A stretch of DNA of 64,000 bases, from NCBI RefSeq assembly GCF_016132445.1, contig NZ_CP046056.1, positions 744,001-808,000 on the forward strand. Reading direction: 5' to 3'. Position numbers and translations under genes: made by a program. The notes beneath the pieces were generated by a model. That model made no database searches and was not told the origin of the DNA. It saw only the letters and a list, made by a program, of their open reading frames with translations. Of the stretch, positions 37,711 to 46,672 are shown piece by piece. Every line of letters begins with the position of its first letter. The first letter of the stretch is position 1. The stretch is from Venatoribacter cucullus. GTDB lineage: Bacteria > Pseudomonadota > Gammaproteobacteria > Pseudomonadales > Oceanobacteraceae.

Positions 37711-37782
37711 GAGTGGATCCTTCTGTTATTAAGATTCCGCCATCATAGGCACAGACAACAAGCTGTCAACTGCAGAGCCGGT

Positions 37783-38583
37783 TCAGGGCTGCTGCAGCAG
37801 CAGTTCCAGGACGAATTTGGTACCCATGTACGACAAGATCAGAAAGGCGGTACCGGTCAGGGTCCAGCGGCTGGCAATGATGCCGCGCCAGCCAAAGCGG
37901 TAACGGCCAAACAGCAGGGTAGCGAAGACCAGCCAGCCGATGCTGGCAAAGGCCACTTTGTGCAGCAGATGCTGGGCTTTTAAGTCCCATACCACCGGCA
38001 GGCCAATGGCGAATGCGGCGGTCAGCAGCAGCATGCCCAGCCAGATCATTTCAAACAGCAGCGCATCCATGGTTTGCAGAGATGGCAGGGCCTGTACCAG
38101 ACCACGGGTCTGACGGGCTTTCAGGGCGCGGTCCTGCAGCCACAGCAGAATGGATTGTACGGCGGCGATGCTGAACACACTGTAGGCCAGAATGGACAGC
38201 AGAATATGCCAGGTAAGGGCATAGCTGAGTTCTGGCAGCGGTGCCTGCACGTCGGTAATGGCAGCAATCAGCAGCAGCAGGCTGGCGATGGGCAGCAGGC
38301 CGACCAGCAGGTTGTCGACCGGTTTGCGCCAGCTGGAGAACAGCAGTAACAGCACCACCACCCAGGCGATGAGTGAACCGACTTCAAATAAGGCGAAGTT
38401 AATCTGTGGCTGTCCCAGCATGGCCAGGCCCAGATACACCAGATGCAGCAACGCACCGACCATGGTGCCGGTGAGAACCTGTGAACGGTTGGCGGGTGCC
38501 TGGCCGCTCAAGGTTTGCCATTGGCGATATGCCGCCCACAGATAAAAACCGGCGGCGGGAACTGCTGCTACTAATCCGGACAT
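37783..38583 (-). CDS. ypjD: Cytochrome c assembly-type membrane protein YpjD
   Basis: A 266-residue protein of the CcsA/HemX superfamily with eight hydrophobic helices and conserved tryptophans and histidines (HLVYLGL; WHILLSILAYSVFSIAAVQS; HLLHKVAFASIGWLVFATLLFG). The function of this stand-alone group is not settled; heme handling and a link with CorB have been proposed. ATG at 38583 has AGGAG nearby; the longer frame would run into the divergent ffh promoter region. Confidence 0.85.
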   Translation of the reverse strand: MSGLVAAVPAAGFYLWAAYRQWQTLSGQAPANRSQVLTGTMVGALLHLVYLGLAMLGQPQINFALFEVGSLIAWVVVLLLLFSSWRKPVDNLLVGLLPIASLLLLIAAITDVQAPLPELSYALTWHILLSILAYSVFSIAAVQSILLWLQDRALKARQTRGLVQALPSLQTMDALLFEMIWLGMLLLTAAFAIGLPVVWDLKAQHLLHKVAFASIGWLVFATLLFGRYRFGWRGIIASRWTLTGTAFLILSYMGTKFVLELLLQQP

Positions 38584-38644
38584 GCCCGATCTCCTGTCAA
38601 GAGCGGCAGTTTCGCACAAGGCGGGCATTGGTAAAAGTGCGTGT

Positions 38645-38673
38645 TTGGGGCCGGGGCGGTGGCGGGGTATACT
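38645..38673 (+). promoter_or_regulatory. Probable ffh promoter
   Basis: TTGGGG and TATACT are 17 bases apart, 35 bases before the ffh start. The -10 is good and the -35 moderate. Confidence 0.5.
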
Positions 38674-38708
38674 GCGCGCTGAATTTTTATGGGTTTGAGT
38701 CATCCGCT

Positions 38709-40124
38709 ATGTTTGAGAGCCTTACCGACCGCCTTGGCAGTGCCTTAAAAAGCATCACTGGCCAGGCCAAACTGACCGAAGACAATATTAAAGCGACCGT
38801 CCGCGAAGTGCGCATGGCGCTGCTGGAAGCCGACGTGGCTTTGCCGGTTGTAAAAGCCTTTACCGAGCAGGTAAAAGAGCGTGCCATTGGCGCTGAAGTG
38901 CTGAAAAGCCTGAATCCGGGCCAGGTATTCCTGAAGATCGTCCATGAAGAACTGATGCAGGTTATGGGCGAGGCCAACGAAAAACTGAATCTGGCCACGC
39001 AGCCACCGGCCATTGTGTTAATGGCCGGTTTACAGGGTGCCGGTAAAACCACCACGGTGGGCAAACTGGCGCGCTTTCTGATTGAACGCGAAAAGAAAAA
39101 AGTGATGGTGGTATCCGCCGACGTTTATCGTCCGGCCGCTATTAAACAGCTGGAAACCCTGGCCAACGATGTCGGCGCGCTGTTCCACCCATCCAGCGCT
39201 GACCAGAAGCCGGTCGATATTGCCAAAGCGGCCATTGATGCGGCTAAGCGTGCCGCCGCCGACGTACTGCTGGTGGATACCGCTGGTCGTCTGGCGGTAG
39301 ACGAAGAAATGATGGCGGAAATCAAACAGCTGCACGCCGCCATTAATCCGATTGAAACCCTGTTCGTGGTCGATGCCATGACCGGCCAGGACGCGGCCAA
39401 TACCGCTAAGGCCTTTAATGAGGCGTTACCGCTGACCGGCGTGGTGTTAACCAAAGCCGACGGTGATGCCCGTGGCGGTGCGGCACTGTCGGTGCGCCAC
39501 ATTACCGGCAAGCCAATTAAGTTTATGGGGATGGGTGAAAAAACCGATGCCCTTGAGCCTTTCCACCCGGACCGGGTGGCGTCACGGATTCTTGACCTCG
39601 GTGATGTACTGTCGCTGATCGAACAGGCCGAGCGCACCATCGATAAAGCCAAAGCCGATAAACTGGCGAAAAAGATCAAAACCGGTAAAGGCTTTGATCT
39701 GGAAGATTTCCTCGACCAGATTCAGCAAATGAAAAACATGGGCGGTTTAACCTCCATGCTGGATAAATTGCCGGGCATGGGCAACCTGGGCCAGATGGCC
39801 AAGCAGACCGATGCGGCAGAGAAAAACTTCAAACAAATGGAGTCGATTATTTTCTCCATGACCCGTGAAGAACGTCGTTTCCCGGACAAAATTAACGGCT
39901 CGCGCAAAAAGCGTATTGCCGCCGGTTCCGGTACGCAGATTCAGGACGTTAACCGCGTACTGAAGCAGCACGCCCAGATGCAGAAAATGATGAAGAAAGT
40001 CACCGCCAAAGGTGGCATGCAGAAAATGATGCGCGCCATGGGTGGTATGCGTGGCATGGGGGGCGGCGGCCCGTTCGGCGGCGGTGGTGGTCCGTTTGGT
40101 GGTGGCATGCCACCGATGCGCTGA
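38709..40124 (+). CDS. ffh: Signal recognition particle protein Ffh
   Basis: GTPase that binds signal peptides of nascent membrane proteins together with 4.5S RNA. The 471-residue product has the N domain (1-90), the G domain with GLQGAGKTTTVGKLA (about 107-121), DTAGR and TKAD motifs, and a Met-rich M domain (about 300-440; QIQQMKNMGGLTSMLDKLPG). The tail is Gly/Met-rich (GGMRGMGGGGPFGGG) and is common in Pseudomonas-like Ffh. ATG at 38709 follows the promoter; upstream in-frame starts overlap ypjD. Confidence 0.97.
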   Translation: MFESLTDRLGSALKSITGQAKLTEDNIKATVREVRMALLEADVALPVVKAFTEQVKERAIGAEVLKSLNPGQVFLKIVHEELMQVMGEANEKLNLATQPPAIVLMAGLQGAGKTTTVGKLARFLIEREKKKVMVVSADVYRPAAIKQLETLANDVGALFHPSSADQKPVDIAKAAIDAAKRAAADVLLVDTAGRLAVDEEMMAEIKQLHAAINPIETLFVVDAMTGQDAANTAKAFNEALPLTGVVLTKADGDARGGAALSVRHITGKPIKFMGMGEKTDALEPFHPDRVASRILDLGDVLSLIEQAERTIDKAKADKLAKKIKTGKGFDLEDFLDQIQQMKNMGGLTSMLDKLPGMGNLGQMAKQTDAAEKNFKQMESIIFSMTREERRFPDKINGSRKKRIAAGSGTQIQDVNRVLKQHAQMQKMMKKVTAKGGMQKMMRAMGGMRGMGGGGPFGGGGGPFGGGMPPMR

Positions 40125-40154
40125 GCTGGGTAATTAATAAGGCGGAATACCGGT

Positions 40155-40658
40155 ATGGAACGTTTGTTTGAGCAGTTAATGTACGCCTCCCGCTGGATTA
40201 TGGCCCCGATTTATCTGGGCCTGAGCCTGCTGCTGATTGCCCTGGGTATTAAATTTTTCCAGGAAGTGATTCATCTGGTCCCCATTATTTTTTCCATTAA
40301 AGAAGTGGATTTAATTCTGGTGGCGCTGTCGTTAATCGATATTGCCCTGGTTGGCGGTCTGATTGTGATGGTGATGTTTTCCGGTTACGAAAACTTTGTT
40401 TCCAAGTTGGATGTGGATGCAAGCCAGGAAAAACTCGGCTGGCTGGGTAAGCTGGATTCTAACTCCCTGAAAAATAAAGTGGCCGCCTCCATTGTGGCTA
40501 TTTCCTCCATTCATCTGCTCAAAGTCTTTATGAATACCGAGAGCATTCCGAACGACAAAATTCAGTGGTACCTGCTGATTCACATTACCTTTGTGATTTC
40601 AGCCTTTGCCATGGGCTACCTGGATAAACTGGTGCGCGAAGGTAAGGACAGCAAATGA
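40155..40658 (+). CDS. UPF0114 (YqhA) family membrane protein
   Basis: A 167-residue inner-membrane protein with four hydrophobic segments. The sequence [19 protein letters not shown] and [11 protein letters not shown] (about 74-84) match the UPF0114/YqhA family closely. No biochemical role is established. The stop overlaps the start of the bestrophin-like gene (ATGA), which suggests that the two membrane proteins work together. Confidence 0.88.
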   Translation: MERLFEQLMYASRWIMAPIYLGLSLLLIALGIKFFQEVIHLVPIIFSIKEVDLILVALSLIDIALVGGLIVMVMFSGYENFVSKLDVDASQEKLGWLGKLDSNSLKNKVAASIVAISSIHLLKVFMNTESIPNDKIQWYLLIHITFVISAFAMGYLDKLVREGKDSK

Positions 40659-41584
40659 TTGTCCGTCCGCGCCCCAATGCCATTGCCTTGTTATTTATTA
40701 TCCGTGGTTCTGTGGTGCCACGGGTGTTACCGCATTTGCTGGTGCTGGGTGCATTTGCTTTTCTGGTGGTAAAACTGCACGACAGCAACTGGATTGTGTT
40801 GCCGGAGTTTTCCATCGCGCCTTTCGCCCTGCTGGGTATCGCTCTGTCCATTTTTCTCGGTTTCCGTAATAACGCCGCTTACGACCGCTGGTGGGAGGCG
40901 CGTAAACAATGGGGCGAAATGGTGTACGAAATCCGCAGTCTGGCGCGTTCCAGTGAAACCCTGCTGGATCTGCAGGCTGAACATTCTGATGCCGGCCCGT
41001 TGCGCCGGCGCCTGCTGGAATGGTGTGCCGCGCATTGCCATGCCTTGCGCGCATCGCTGCGCCAGGAAAGCGGCCAGGCCGAGCTGGAAACCTGGCTGGG
41101 CAAAGAAGATGCCGCCCACACGCTGAAGCACACCAATCATGCCGATTACTGTCTGCGCCGTGCCGGCCGTATTATCGGCAGCCTGTACCGGCAGGGGCAT
41201 ATTGATGCGATGGGCCTGCGTATTCTGGATGAGCATCTTACCCGGCTGGCGGCGGTGCAATCTTCCTGTGAGCGCATTGCAACCACACCATTACCCTTTG
41301 CATATACCTTGCTGACTCACCGCACCGCCTATATCTACTGCTATTTACTGCCCTTTGCGCTGGTGCCCGCCATTGGCGCTTATGCGGTGTTGTTTACCAT
41401 GGTGGTGGCGTACACATTTTTTGGTCTGGATGTGTTGTCGCAGGAACTGGAAGGGCCGTTTGGCCGCGAAGCCAACGATCTGCCGCTGGACGCGCTGTGC
41501 CGGGTTAACGAAATTTCCATTGCCGAATCACTGGGGCAGCAACCGCCACCCCTCTTACAGCCGGTCAAAAACCGGCTGACCTGA
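40655..41584 (+). CDS. Bestrophin-like (UPF0187/YneE) membrane channel protein
   Basis: A 309-residue protein of the prokaryotic bestrophin family, which includes pentameric ion channels. The signature [19 protein letters not shown] (about 69-87) is intact. Hydrophobic helices lie at about 24-42, 52-70 and 220-262. In the family these proteins pass Na+ or Cl-; the ion here is unknown. It overlaps yqhA by four bases. Just before its end, AGCCGGT and ACCGGCT form a small hairpin without a T-run. Confidence 0.85.
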   Translation: MIVRPRPNAIALLFIIRGSVVPRVLPHLLVLGAFAFLVVKLHDSNWIVLPEFSIAPFALLGIALSIFLGFRNNAAYDRWWEARKQWGEMVYEIRSLARSSETLLDLQAEHSDAGPLRRRLLEWCAAHCHALRASLRQESGQAELETWLGKEDAAHTLKHTNHADYCLRRAGRIIGSLYRQGHIDAMGLRILDEHLTRLAAVQSSCERIATTPLPFAYTLLTHRTAYIYCYLLPFALVPAIGAYAVLFTMVVAYTFFGLDVLSQELEGPFGREANDLPLDALCRVNEISIAESLGQQPPPLLQPVKNRLT

Positions 41585-41594
41585 TCCGGAGCTG

Positions 41595-42104
41595 TCAGGC
41601 ACGCAACCAGCCGGTCATCCGGTTCCAGAACCCTTTGCGTACCGGCTCTTCGTTGGCGGCTATGGTTGGCAGAGCTTCACCAGCCTGAGCGCGCTGAAAG
41701 TAATCCAGCAGCATCTCAATCATCGGCAATGAAAATTCCAGCGGCACAAACCGGCGGTAGCCTTCGCGCTTCAGCAGTGCCTGCACTTCATGTGCGGCGG
41801 GTACGTATTTCATCGACCAGTCGTTAAACAGACGTTTGGTGATCGGTTTATTCTGCAGAATGGTAGCGCCGGTGTGGCGGCTGTCGCGAGTAATGCGGGC
41901 ATAGGTTTGTAATACCTGACTTTCCTCACCTTCCAGACACTGGAAAAAATACCCATCCCCGAAAAACAGCACGCCGCCGATCTGGTCCTTCTGATTATTA
42001 CGCCGAGATTGCGCCAGAATGGAGCCGATTGACGATTCAACACTGCCGCGCTGCGATGCTTGGGTTGAGCGGCTGGCGTATACCAGACGAATCAGATGGT
42101 TCAT
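41595..42104 (-). CDS. BLUF-domain blue-light sensor protein
   Basis: A 169-residue protein with an N-terminal BLUF domain (FAD-binding photoreceptor) and a short C-terminal extension of about 70 residues with no recognised output domain. The photocycle residues are visible: Y9 (RLVYASR), Q55 in FFQCLEGE, and W96/M98 in FNDWSMKY. Short BLUF proteins act through a partner rather than a fused output. ATG at 42104 is preferred; a TTG five codons earlier is in frame but lacks support. TACAA-type repeats lie upstream. Confidence 0.9.
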   Translation of the reverse strand: MNHLIRLVYASRSTQASQRGSVESSIGSILAQSRRNNQKDQIGGVLFFGDGYFFQCLEGEESQVLQTYARITRDSRHTGATILQNKPITKRLFNDWSMKYVPAAHEVQALLKREGYRRFVPLEFSLPMIEMLLDYFQRAQAGEALPTIAANEEPVRKGFWNRMTGWLRA

Positions 42105-42154
42105 ACAAATCTCATACAATTATCTATACAGAAGTTGTGCAGATTGTTGTACAA
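42101..42154. promoter_or_regulatory. Repeated TACAA motifs upstream of the BLUF gene
   Basis: TCATACAA occurs twice, 11 bases apart (42101-42108 and 42112-42119). TATACA lies at 42125-42130 and the palindrome TTGTACAA at 42147-42154. The arrangement looks like a regulator-binding array over the promoter; the regulator is unknown. Confidence 0.4.
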
Positions 42155-42210
42155 GAAGGGTGATATTGACAGGCTTGTCGATCTATTGGTTTTTGAAAAT
42201 CTATAGCTTA

Positions 42211-42241
42211 AAACAATAAGACCGGCAGGCGCCGGTCTTAT
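42211..42241 (-). terminator. Terminator after the old yellow enzyme gene
   Basis: An 11-bp stem (ATAAGACCGGC / GCCGGTCTTAT) with a four-base loop lies 30 bases past the stop of the minus-strand gene. It is followed on that strand by TTGTTTT. Confidence 0.8.
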
Positions 42242-42270
42242 CAATAACAGAAGAGCCTTTAAGGCGTTGG

Positions 42271-43404
42271 TTAAACCAGTGTTTTCAGGGCTTCTTTGTC
42301 GTAGTCCTGCAGCTCGTCATAACGGCCGGCCTTCACTTTCAGCACCCATTCCGGGTCCTGCAGCAGCGCCCGGCCAACGGCAACCAGGTCAAATTCACCG
42401 GCGGCCATGCGCGCACCCAGTTCATCAATGGAAGCGGTAGCGACGCCGGAACCATCAACCATGTCGCGCTTTTCTTCATCAATAAAGCTGGCGTTCAGGC
42501 CCACAGAGCCCACGGTAATCACCGGCTTGCCGGTCAGTTTTTTGGTCCAGCCGGCCAGGTTCAGATTGGAGCCTGCAAATTCCGGTTCCCAGAAACGACG
42601 GGTAGAGCAATGGAAAATATCCACGCCGGCGTTCACCAGGGGTTTCAGGAAGGCATCCAGTTCCTCAGGGGTGTTGCACAGGCGGGCGTTGTAATCCTGC
42701 TGTTTCCACTGTGAGAAGCGGAAAATAATCGGGAAGTCCGGGCCTACGCGCTCGCGGATAGCGGCGACAATTTCACAGGCAAAGCGGGTGCGGCCAACCA
42801 GATCACCACCGTATTCATCGCTGCGCTGGTTCGAACCTTCCCACAGGAACTGGTCGATCAGGTAGCCGTGGGCGCCATGTACTTCCACCGCATCAAAGCC
42901 AATGGCTTTGGAGTCTTCTGCGGCCTGGGCGAAGGCTTCAATCACCTCGTTAATATCGTCTTTACTCATGGCCACGCCGTTTTCCACGCCCGGACGTACC
43001 AGGCCGGACGGGCTGTAACCCGGTACGCTTTCATCCGGACCGGCGCCAGTGTTTTCTTTGCGGATGGCACCTACGTGCCACAGCTGCGGGGCAATTTTGC
43101 CGCCCTTGGCGTGTACGGCATCGACCACTTTTTTCCAGCCGGCCAGGGCTGCTTCACCGTAAATAAAGGGTACGCGCGGGTAACCGTTGGCGGCTTTGTG
43201 GCCAACGCAGGTGCCTTCGGTGATGATCAGGCCCACTTCGTGTTCGGCGCGGCGGGCGTAATACTGTGCCACCAGATCGTTAGCGGCATAACCCGGGCTG
43301 AAGGTGCGGGTCATGGGGGCCATCACAATGCGGTTGCTCAGGTGCAGCGGGCCCAGGGTAATGGGTTCAAACAGAGCGCTGACAGCGCCGTGGATATTGC
43401 TCAT
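42271..43404 (-). CDS. NADH:flavin oxidoreductase (old yellow enzyme family)
   Basis: FMN enzyme of 377 residues that reduces activated C=C bonds. FMN-binding and active-site motifs are present: RIVMAPMTR (25-33), QLWHVG, EVHGAHGYLIDQFL (about 181-194, including the substrate-binding histidine pair) and VAVGRALLQDPEW near the C-terminus. It resembles the xenobiotic/enone reductases of pseudomonads. It is a single gene with its own terminator. The physiological substrate is unknown. Confidence 0.9.
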   Translation of the reverse strand: MSNIHGAVSALFEPITLGPLHLSNRIVMAPMTRTFSPGYAANDLVAQYYARRAEHEVGLIITEGTCVGHKAANGYPRVPFIYGEAALAGWKKVVDAVHAKGGKIAPQLWHVGAIRKENTGAGPDESVPGYSPSGLVRPGVENGVAMSKDDINEVIEAFAQAAEDSKAIGFDAVEVHGAHGYLIDQFLWEGSNQRSDEYGGDLVGRTRFACEIVAAIRERVGPDFPIIFRFSQWKQQDYNARLCNTPEELDAFLKPLVNAGVDIFHCSTRRFWEPEFAGSNLNLAGWTKKLTGKPVITVGSVGLNASFIDEEKRDMVDGSGVATASIDELGARMAAGEFDLVAVGRALLQDPEWVLKVKAGRYDELQDYDKEALKTLV

Positions 43405-43547
43405 AATCGCCTCTTCTCACAGGTGTACAGAATGGCGCTCAGCATACTTGGCCCTTTGGCCTATCAAGAGGGGCAAAAGTGCCATTTTCGTCCAGCAGCT
43501 GGTGCACCTGTGCAACAAACTGATGCAGAACTGATGCAGAGAAGGTT

Positions 43548-44051
43548 ATGGAATTGCAAAACATCGACAAAGCCCGCTTCAAAAAACACCTGAACCGTTT
43601 TCAGGGTGGGCTGGTGGTGGCGTTACTGCTGTTAAGTCTGGGCTTGTCGGAGCTGTATGTGGGGTTGTGGTCAGACGGGGGTTCGCATTTCTGGCTCAAT
43701 GCCGCCGCGGTAGCGACAGCGGCGTTTATCATTGCCGGGGTGGTGGGGCTGGTGAAAAACCATCCGGCGCTGACCGAAGTAATGTATGTGTGGCGGCTGA
43801 AAAACGAGCTGAACCGTATTTACCGCGCCAGCCGTAAGCTGGATAAAGCGCTGGCGGACAATAATCCGGATGCGCTGGCCATTAAGTATTACCAGCTGCA
43901 CGCCTCCAAACACCTGTATCAGCTGGAAGACAACACCTTAACGCTGGATGAACTGAACCAGCAGATCACCGACTTTGACCAGAAGCTGGCCGAGCTGGGG
44001 CTGACCCTGAGCATAGGTGATTATCAACCGGACTTGCTCAACCGCTTGTAA
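43548..44051 (+). CDS. DUF3087 family membrane protein
   Basis: A 167-residue protein with two transmembrane helices (about 19-40 and 48-70) and a helical cytoplasmic tail. NHPALTEVMYVWRLKNELNRIYR (about 71-93) is the recognisable family segment. No function is known for this family. It lies 81 bases before thrC on the same strand. The pairing of thrC with this gene instead of hom is unusual for pseudomonad relatives. Confidence 0.7.
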   Translation: MELQNIDKARFKKHLNRFQGGLVVALLLLSLGLSELYVGLWSDGGSHFWLNAAAVATAAFIIAGVVGLVKNHPALTEVMYVWRLKNELNRIYRASRKLDKALADNNPDALAIKYYQLHASKHLYQLEDNTLTLDELNQQITDFDQKLAELGLTLSIGDYQPDLLNRL

Positions 44052-44132
44052 GCGGCGGCGGGTGCGCCGCGCCCGTTATCCATGTAAACTACGCCCCAAT
44101 TTTTTCCCGTCCGAGATACGCAGGCACCTGCC

Positions 44133-45545
44133 ATGATGAAATACATTTCTACCCGCGGAAACGCCCCGGAACTGAGCTTTGAAGACGTACTGCTGACTGG
44201 CCTGGCCACCGACGGCGGTCTGTATGTACCGAAAGAAGTGCCGCATTACAGCCTGGAAGAAATCGAATCCTGGCGTGACCTGCCGTACACCGAACTGGCG
44301 CACAAGGTGATTTACCCCTTCGTCGAAGGCTGTGTGGATTCAGCGGCGCTGAAAAAGATGCTGGAATCGGTTTACAACAACAGCGTGTTCGGCCACAAAG
44401 CCATTGCGCCGCTGCAGCAGATTGACCACAACGAATACGTGCTGGAACTGTTCCACGGCCCGACTCTGGCGTTTAAAGATTTCGCCTTGCAGATGCTGGG
44501 CCAGCTGCTGGATTACGTGCTGGAACGCCGCCACGAAAAAGTGGTGATTATGGGCGCTACGTCCGGTGATACCGGTTCCGCCGCCATCGAAGGCACCAAA
44601 GCCTGCCGCAACGTGGATATTTTTATTCTGCATCCGCACGGCCGCGTGTCTGAAGTACAGCGCCGCCAGATGACCACCGTGAAAGGCGACAACATTTACA
44701 ACATTGCCATCGAAGGCAACTTCGACCAGGCGCAGGATATGGTGAAAGCCAGCTTCGGCAATCAGGCCTTTCTGCGTGGCGAGCGCAAGCTGGTGGCGGT
44801 AAACAGCATTAACTGGGCGCGCATCATGTCCCAGATTGTGTACTACTTCTATTCCAGTCTGAACCTGGGCGGCCCGCTGCGCCCCATGGCCTATTCCGTA
44901 CCGACCGGTAACTTTGGCGATATCTTTGCCGGCTATATGGCGAAGAAAATGGGCCTGCCGGTTGAGCAGCTGATTATTGCCACCAACAGCAACGATGTAC
45001 TGCACCGTCTGCTGAGCAAAAACCAGTACGAAGTGCACCCGCTCAAGCACACCATCACCCCGTCCATGGACATTGCCGTCTCCAGCAACTTTGAACGTCT
45101 GCTGTTTGATCTGTACGACCGCGATGGCGCTAAACTGGCCGATCTTATGGCGCGCATGAATGCCAAAAAAGAGGTGGTATCCCTGGACGAAGACAAGCTG
45201 GCCAAGGCCCGCGAACTGTTTGACTCGTACGCCGTCGACGAAACCACCACCGTGGCCACCATGCAGGAAGTGTACGGTGAAACAGGTTACCTGCTCGACC
45301 CGCACACCGCCATTGGTGTTAAGGCCGCGCGCGAATGCCGCCGCAATAAGCACATTCCGATGATCACTCTGGGCACTGCCCACCCGGTGAAATTTGAAGA
45401 TGCCGTACAGCGCGCCGGTTACGACATGCCGAAACTGCCGCACCATCTGAGTGACCTGATGGAGCGCGAAGAGCGCCTGAACGTATTGCCGGCCGAGCTG
45501 GCTGCGGTGCAGGAATTCATCGCTGCCAACACCTTCCGCGACTGA
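44133..45545 (+). CDS. thrC: Threonine synthase
   Basis: PLP enzyme that converts O-phosphohomoserine to threonine. The 470-residue length and sequence are of the long (fungal/gammaproteobacterial) type: MKYISTRGNAPELSFEDVLL, LFHGPTLAFKDFALQMLG (PLP lysine in AFKD, about 111-113), GATSGDTGSAAIEG and SVPTGNFGDIFAGY. Two ATG codons stand in tandem at the start. hom, which often precedes thrC, is not in this neighbourhood. Confidence 0.96.
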   Translation: MMKYISTRGNAPELSFEDVLLTGLATDGGLYVPKEVPHYSLEEIESWRDLPYTELAHKVIYPFVEGCVDSAALKKMLESVYNNSVFGHKAIAPLQQIDHNEYVLELFHGPTLAFKDFALQMLGQLLDYVLERRHEKVVIMGATSGDTGSAAIEGTKACRNVDIFILHPHGRVSEVQRRQMTTVKGDNIYNIAIEGNFDQAQDMVKASFGNQAFLRGERKLVAVNSINWARIMSQIVYYFYSSLNLGGPLRPMAYSVPTGNFGDIFAGYMAKKMGLPVEQLIIATNSNDVLHRLLSKNQYEVHPLKHTITPSMDIAVSSNFERLLFDLYDRDGAKLADLMARMNAKKEVVSLDEDKLAKARELFDSYAVDETTTVATMQEVYGETGYLLDPHTAIGVKAARECRRNKHIPMITLGTAHPVKFEDAVQRAGYDMPKLPHHLSDLMEREERLNVLPAELAAVQEFIAANTFRD

Positions 45546-45550
45546 CCCGG

Positions 45551-46036
45551 ATGAGCAACGTCCGCGCCTGGTCCGACTACCCCGAAGGCTGGATTTTCCG
45601 CCACCGCGAATTGCCGGTGGCAGCGGAAGATCTGGCCGCTATTCAGCCGTTAACCGCGGTGGCGTCGCGTCAGTATTGGGTGCAGCAGATCAGCCGCGAA
45701 GCCAGCCACGCCAGTCATTTCCTCAACGATGACTGGCCGGCCCGCAACGGCGTCTGGACCGACAGCGGCAACTGGCAAAGTTGCTGGGACAGCGACAGCA
45801 ACGAACTGCCGGAATTATTGGCCGCGCATTTAAGCTGGGACGACAACACCCCGGTATATTTCTGCTATCACGCCGAACACGTGGTACAAACCACCTGGAA
45901 AATCTTCCGCCGTTACTGGAAAAATTTCCTCTTCTACGATGATGAACCCTTGCTGCTGGCGAAAAAGCGCGCTCAGGTGGCGCAGTTTCATTCCGATGGC
46001 ACCTTTCATATAGGTATTCGTCCGGCCGGGCAATAA
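45551..46036 (+). CDS. DUF2947 family protein
   Basis: A 161-residue soluble protein with many aromatic residues, beginning SDYPEGWIFRHRELPVAAEDLAAI and containing CYHAEHVVQTTWKIFRRYWKNFLFYDDE (about 103-130). The pattern matches the small DUF2947 family of marine gammaproteobacteria. No catalytic motif or function is recognised. It starts six bases after the thrC stop, so it is probably cotranscribed with it. Confidence 0.6.
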   Translation: MSNVRAWSDYPEGWIFRHRELPVAAEDLAAIQPLTAVASRQYWVQQISREASHASHFLNDDWPARNGVWTDSGNWQSCWDSDSNELPELLAAHLSWDDNTPVYFCYHAEHVVQTTWKIFRRYWKNFLFYDDEPLLLAKKRAQVAQFHSDGTFHIGIRPAGQ

Positions 46037-46051
46037 ATCCTTGACCGGAAA

Positions 46052-46082
46052 TTACCGTAATAAGAGTATTTTTTATCGGTAA
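46052..46082. promoter_or_regulatory. Dyad and weak promoter before the bacterioferritin pair
   Basis: TTACCG (46052-46057) is repeated inverted as CGGTAA (46077-46082). A TTGACC lies just upstream at 46041-46046 with GAGTAT 17 bases on. No clear Fur box was found. The call is tentative. Confidence 0.35.
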
Positions 46083-46195
46083 ATTAAGGCTTTTTAATAC
46101 TGGTTTTTATTGCGTTTATTATCTTCCCGGTGCTGGTTGCAGCGACCTTAGCCTGCACCTACACTGTGGCTTAAATCCGCTCCGGAGAACCGACT

Positions 46196-46660
46196 ATGCA
46201 AGGCGACGCCAAGGTTAATGCCTATCTGAACCAGATACTGGCCATCGAATTAACCTCCATTAATCAGTATTTTCTGCATGCCCGTATGTTTAAAAACTGG
46301 GGTCTGGAACAGCTGAACGACAAGGCTTACAAAAAATCCATTAAGGATATGAAACAAGCCGACGCACTGATTGAACGCATTTTATTTCTTGAAGGCTTAC
46401 CGAATCTGCAGAAGCTCAACCGCCTGCGTATTGGTGAACACACCGCTGAAATGCTGCAGTGCGATCTGGACCAGATTCTGGAACAGCTGGAGGTGCTGAA
46501 AGAAGCCATTGCCTACTGTGAATCGGTCCGCGATTACGTTACCCGCGAACTGCTGGAAGACATTCAGGAATACGAAGAGGAATACCTCGACTGGCTGGAA
46601 ACCCAGCAAACCCTGATCAGCCAGCTGGGTATCGAAAACTATCAGCAATCCATGATGTAA
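46196..46660 (+). CDS. bfr: Bacterioferritin, heme-ligand (Met52) subunit with degenerate ferroxidase site
   Basis: A 154-residue 24-mer iron-storage subunit. Aligned to E. coli Bfr, the heme ligand M52 (KDMKQAD) and E18 are kept. Other ferroxidase residues are replaced: E51 is Asp, H54 is Gln, E94 is Ile and H130 is Tyr; E127 remains. It should bind heme but oxidise iron poorly on its own. GGAG precedes the ATG. The second bacterioferritin gene follows 12 bases later and has the opposite pattern, so the two probably build mixed shells. Confidence 0.92.
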   Translation: MQGDAKVNAYLNQILAIELTSINQYFLHARMFKNWGLEQLNDKAYKKSIKDMKQADALIERILFLEGLPNLQKLNRLRIGEHTAEMLQCDLDQILEQLEVLKEAIAYCESVRDYVTRELLEDIQEYEEEYLDWLETQQTLISQLGIENYQQSMM

Positions 46661-46672
46661 GGGGAGATCACC

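Noticed and set aside
38584-38708. 4.5S RNA gene next to ffh
   Set aside because: The gap is only 125 bases and shows promoter elements, not the conserved SRP RNA tetraloop hairpin.
44340-45446. 368-residue open frame on the minus strand
   Set aside because: It is antisense to thrC and results from the GC-rich codon pattern.
46196-46660. Decaying bacterioferritin pseudogene
   Set aside because: The frame is complete, heme Met52 is kept, and it pairs with a complementary subunit; this is a known specialisation.
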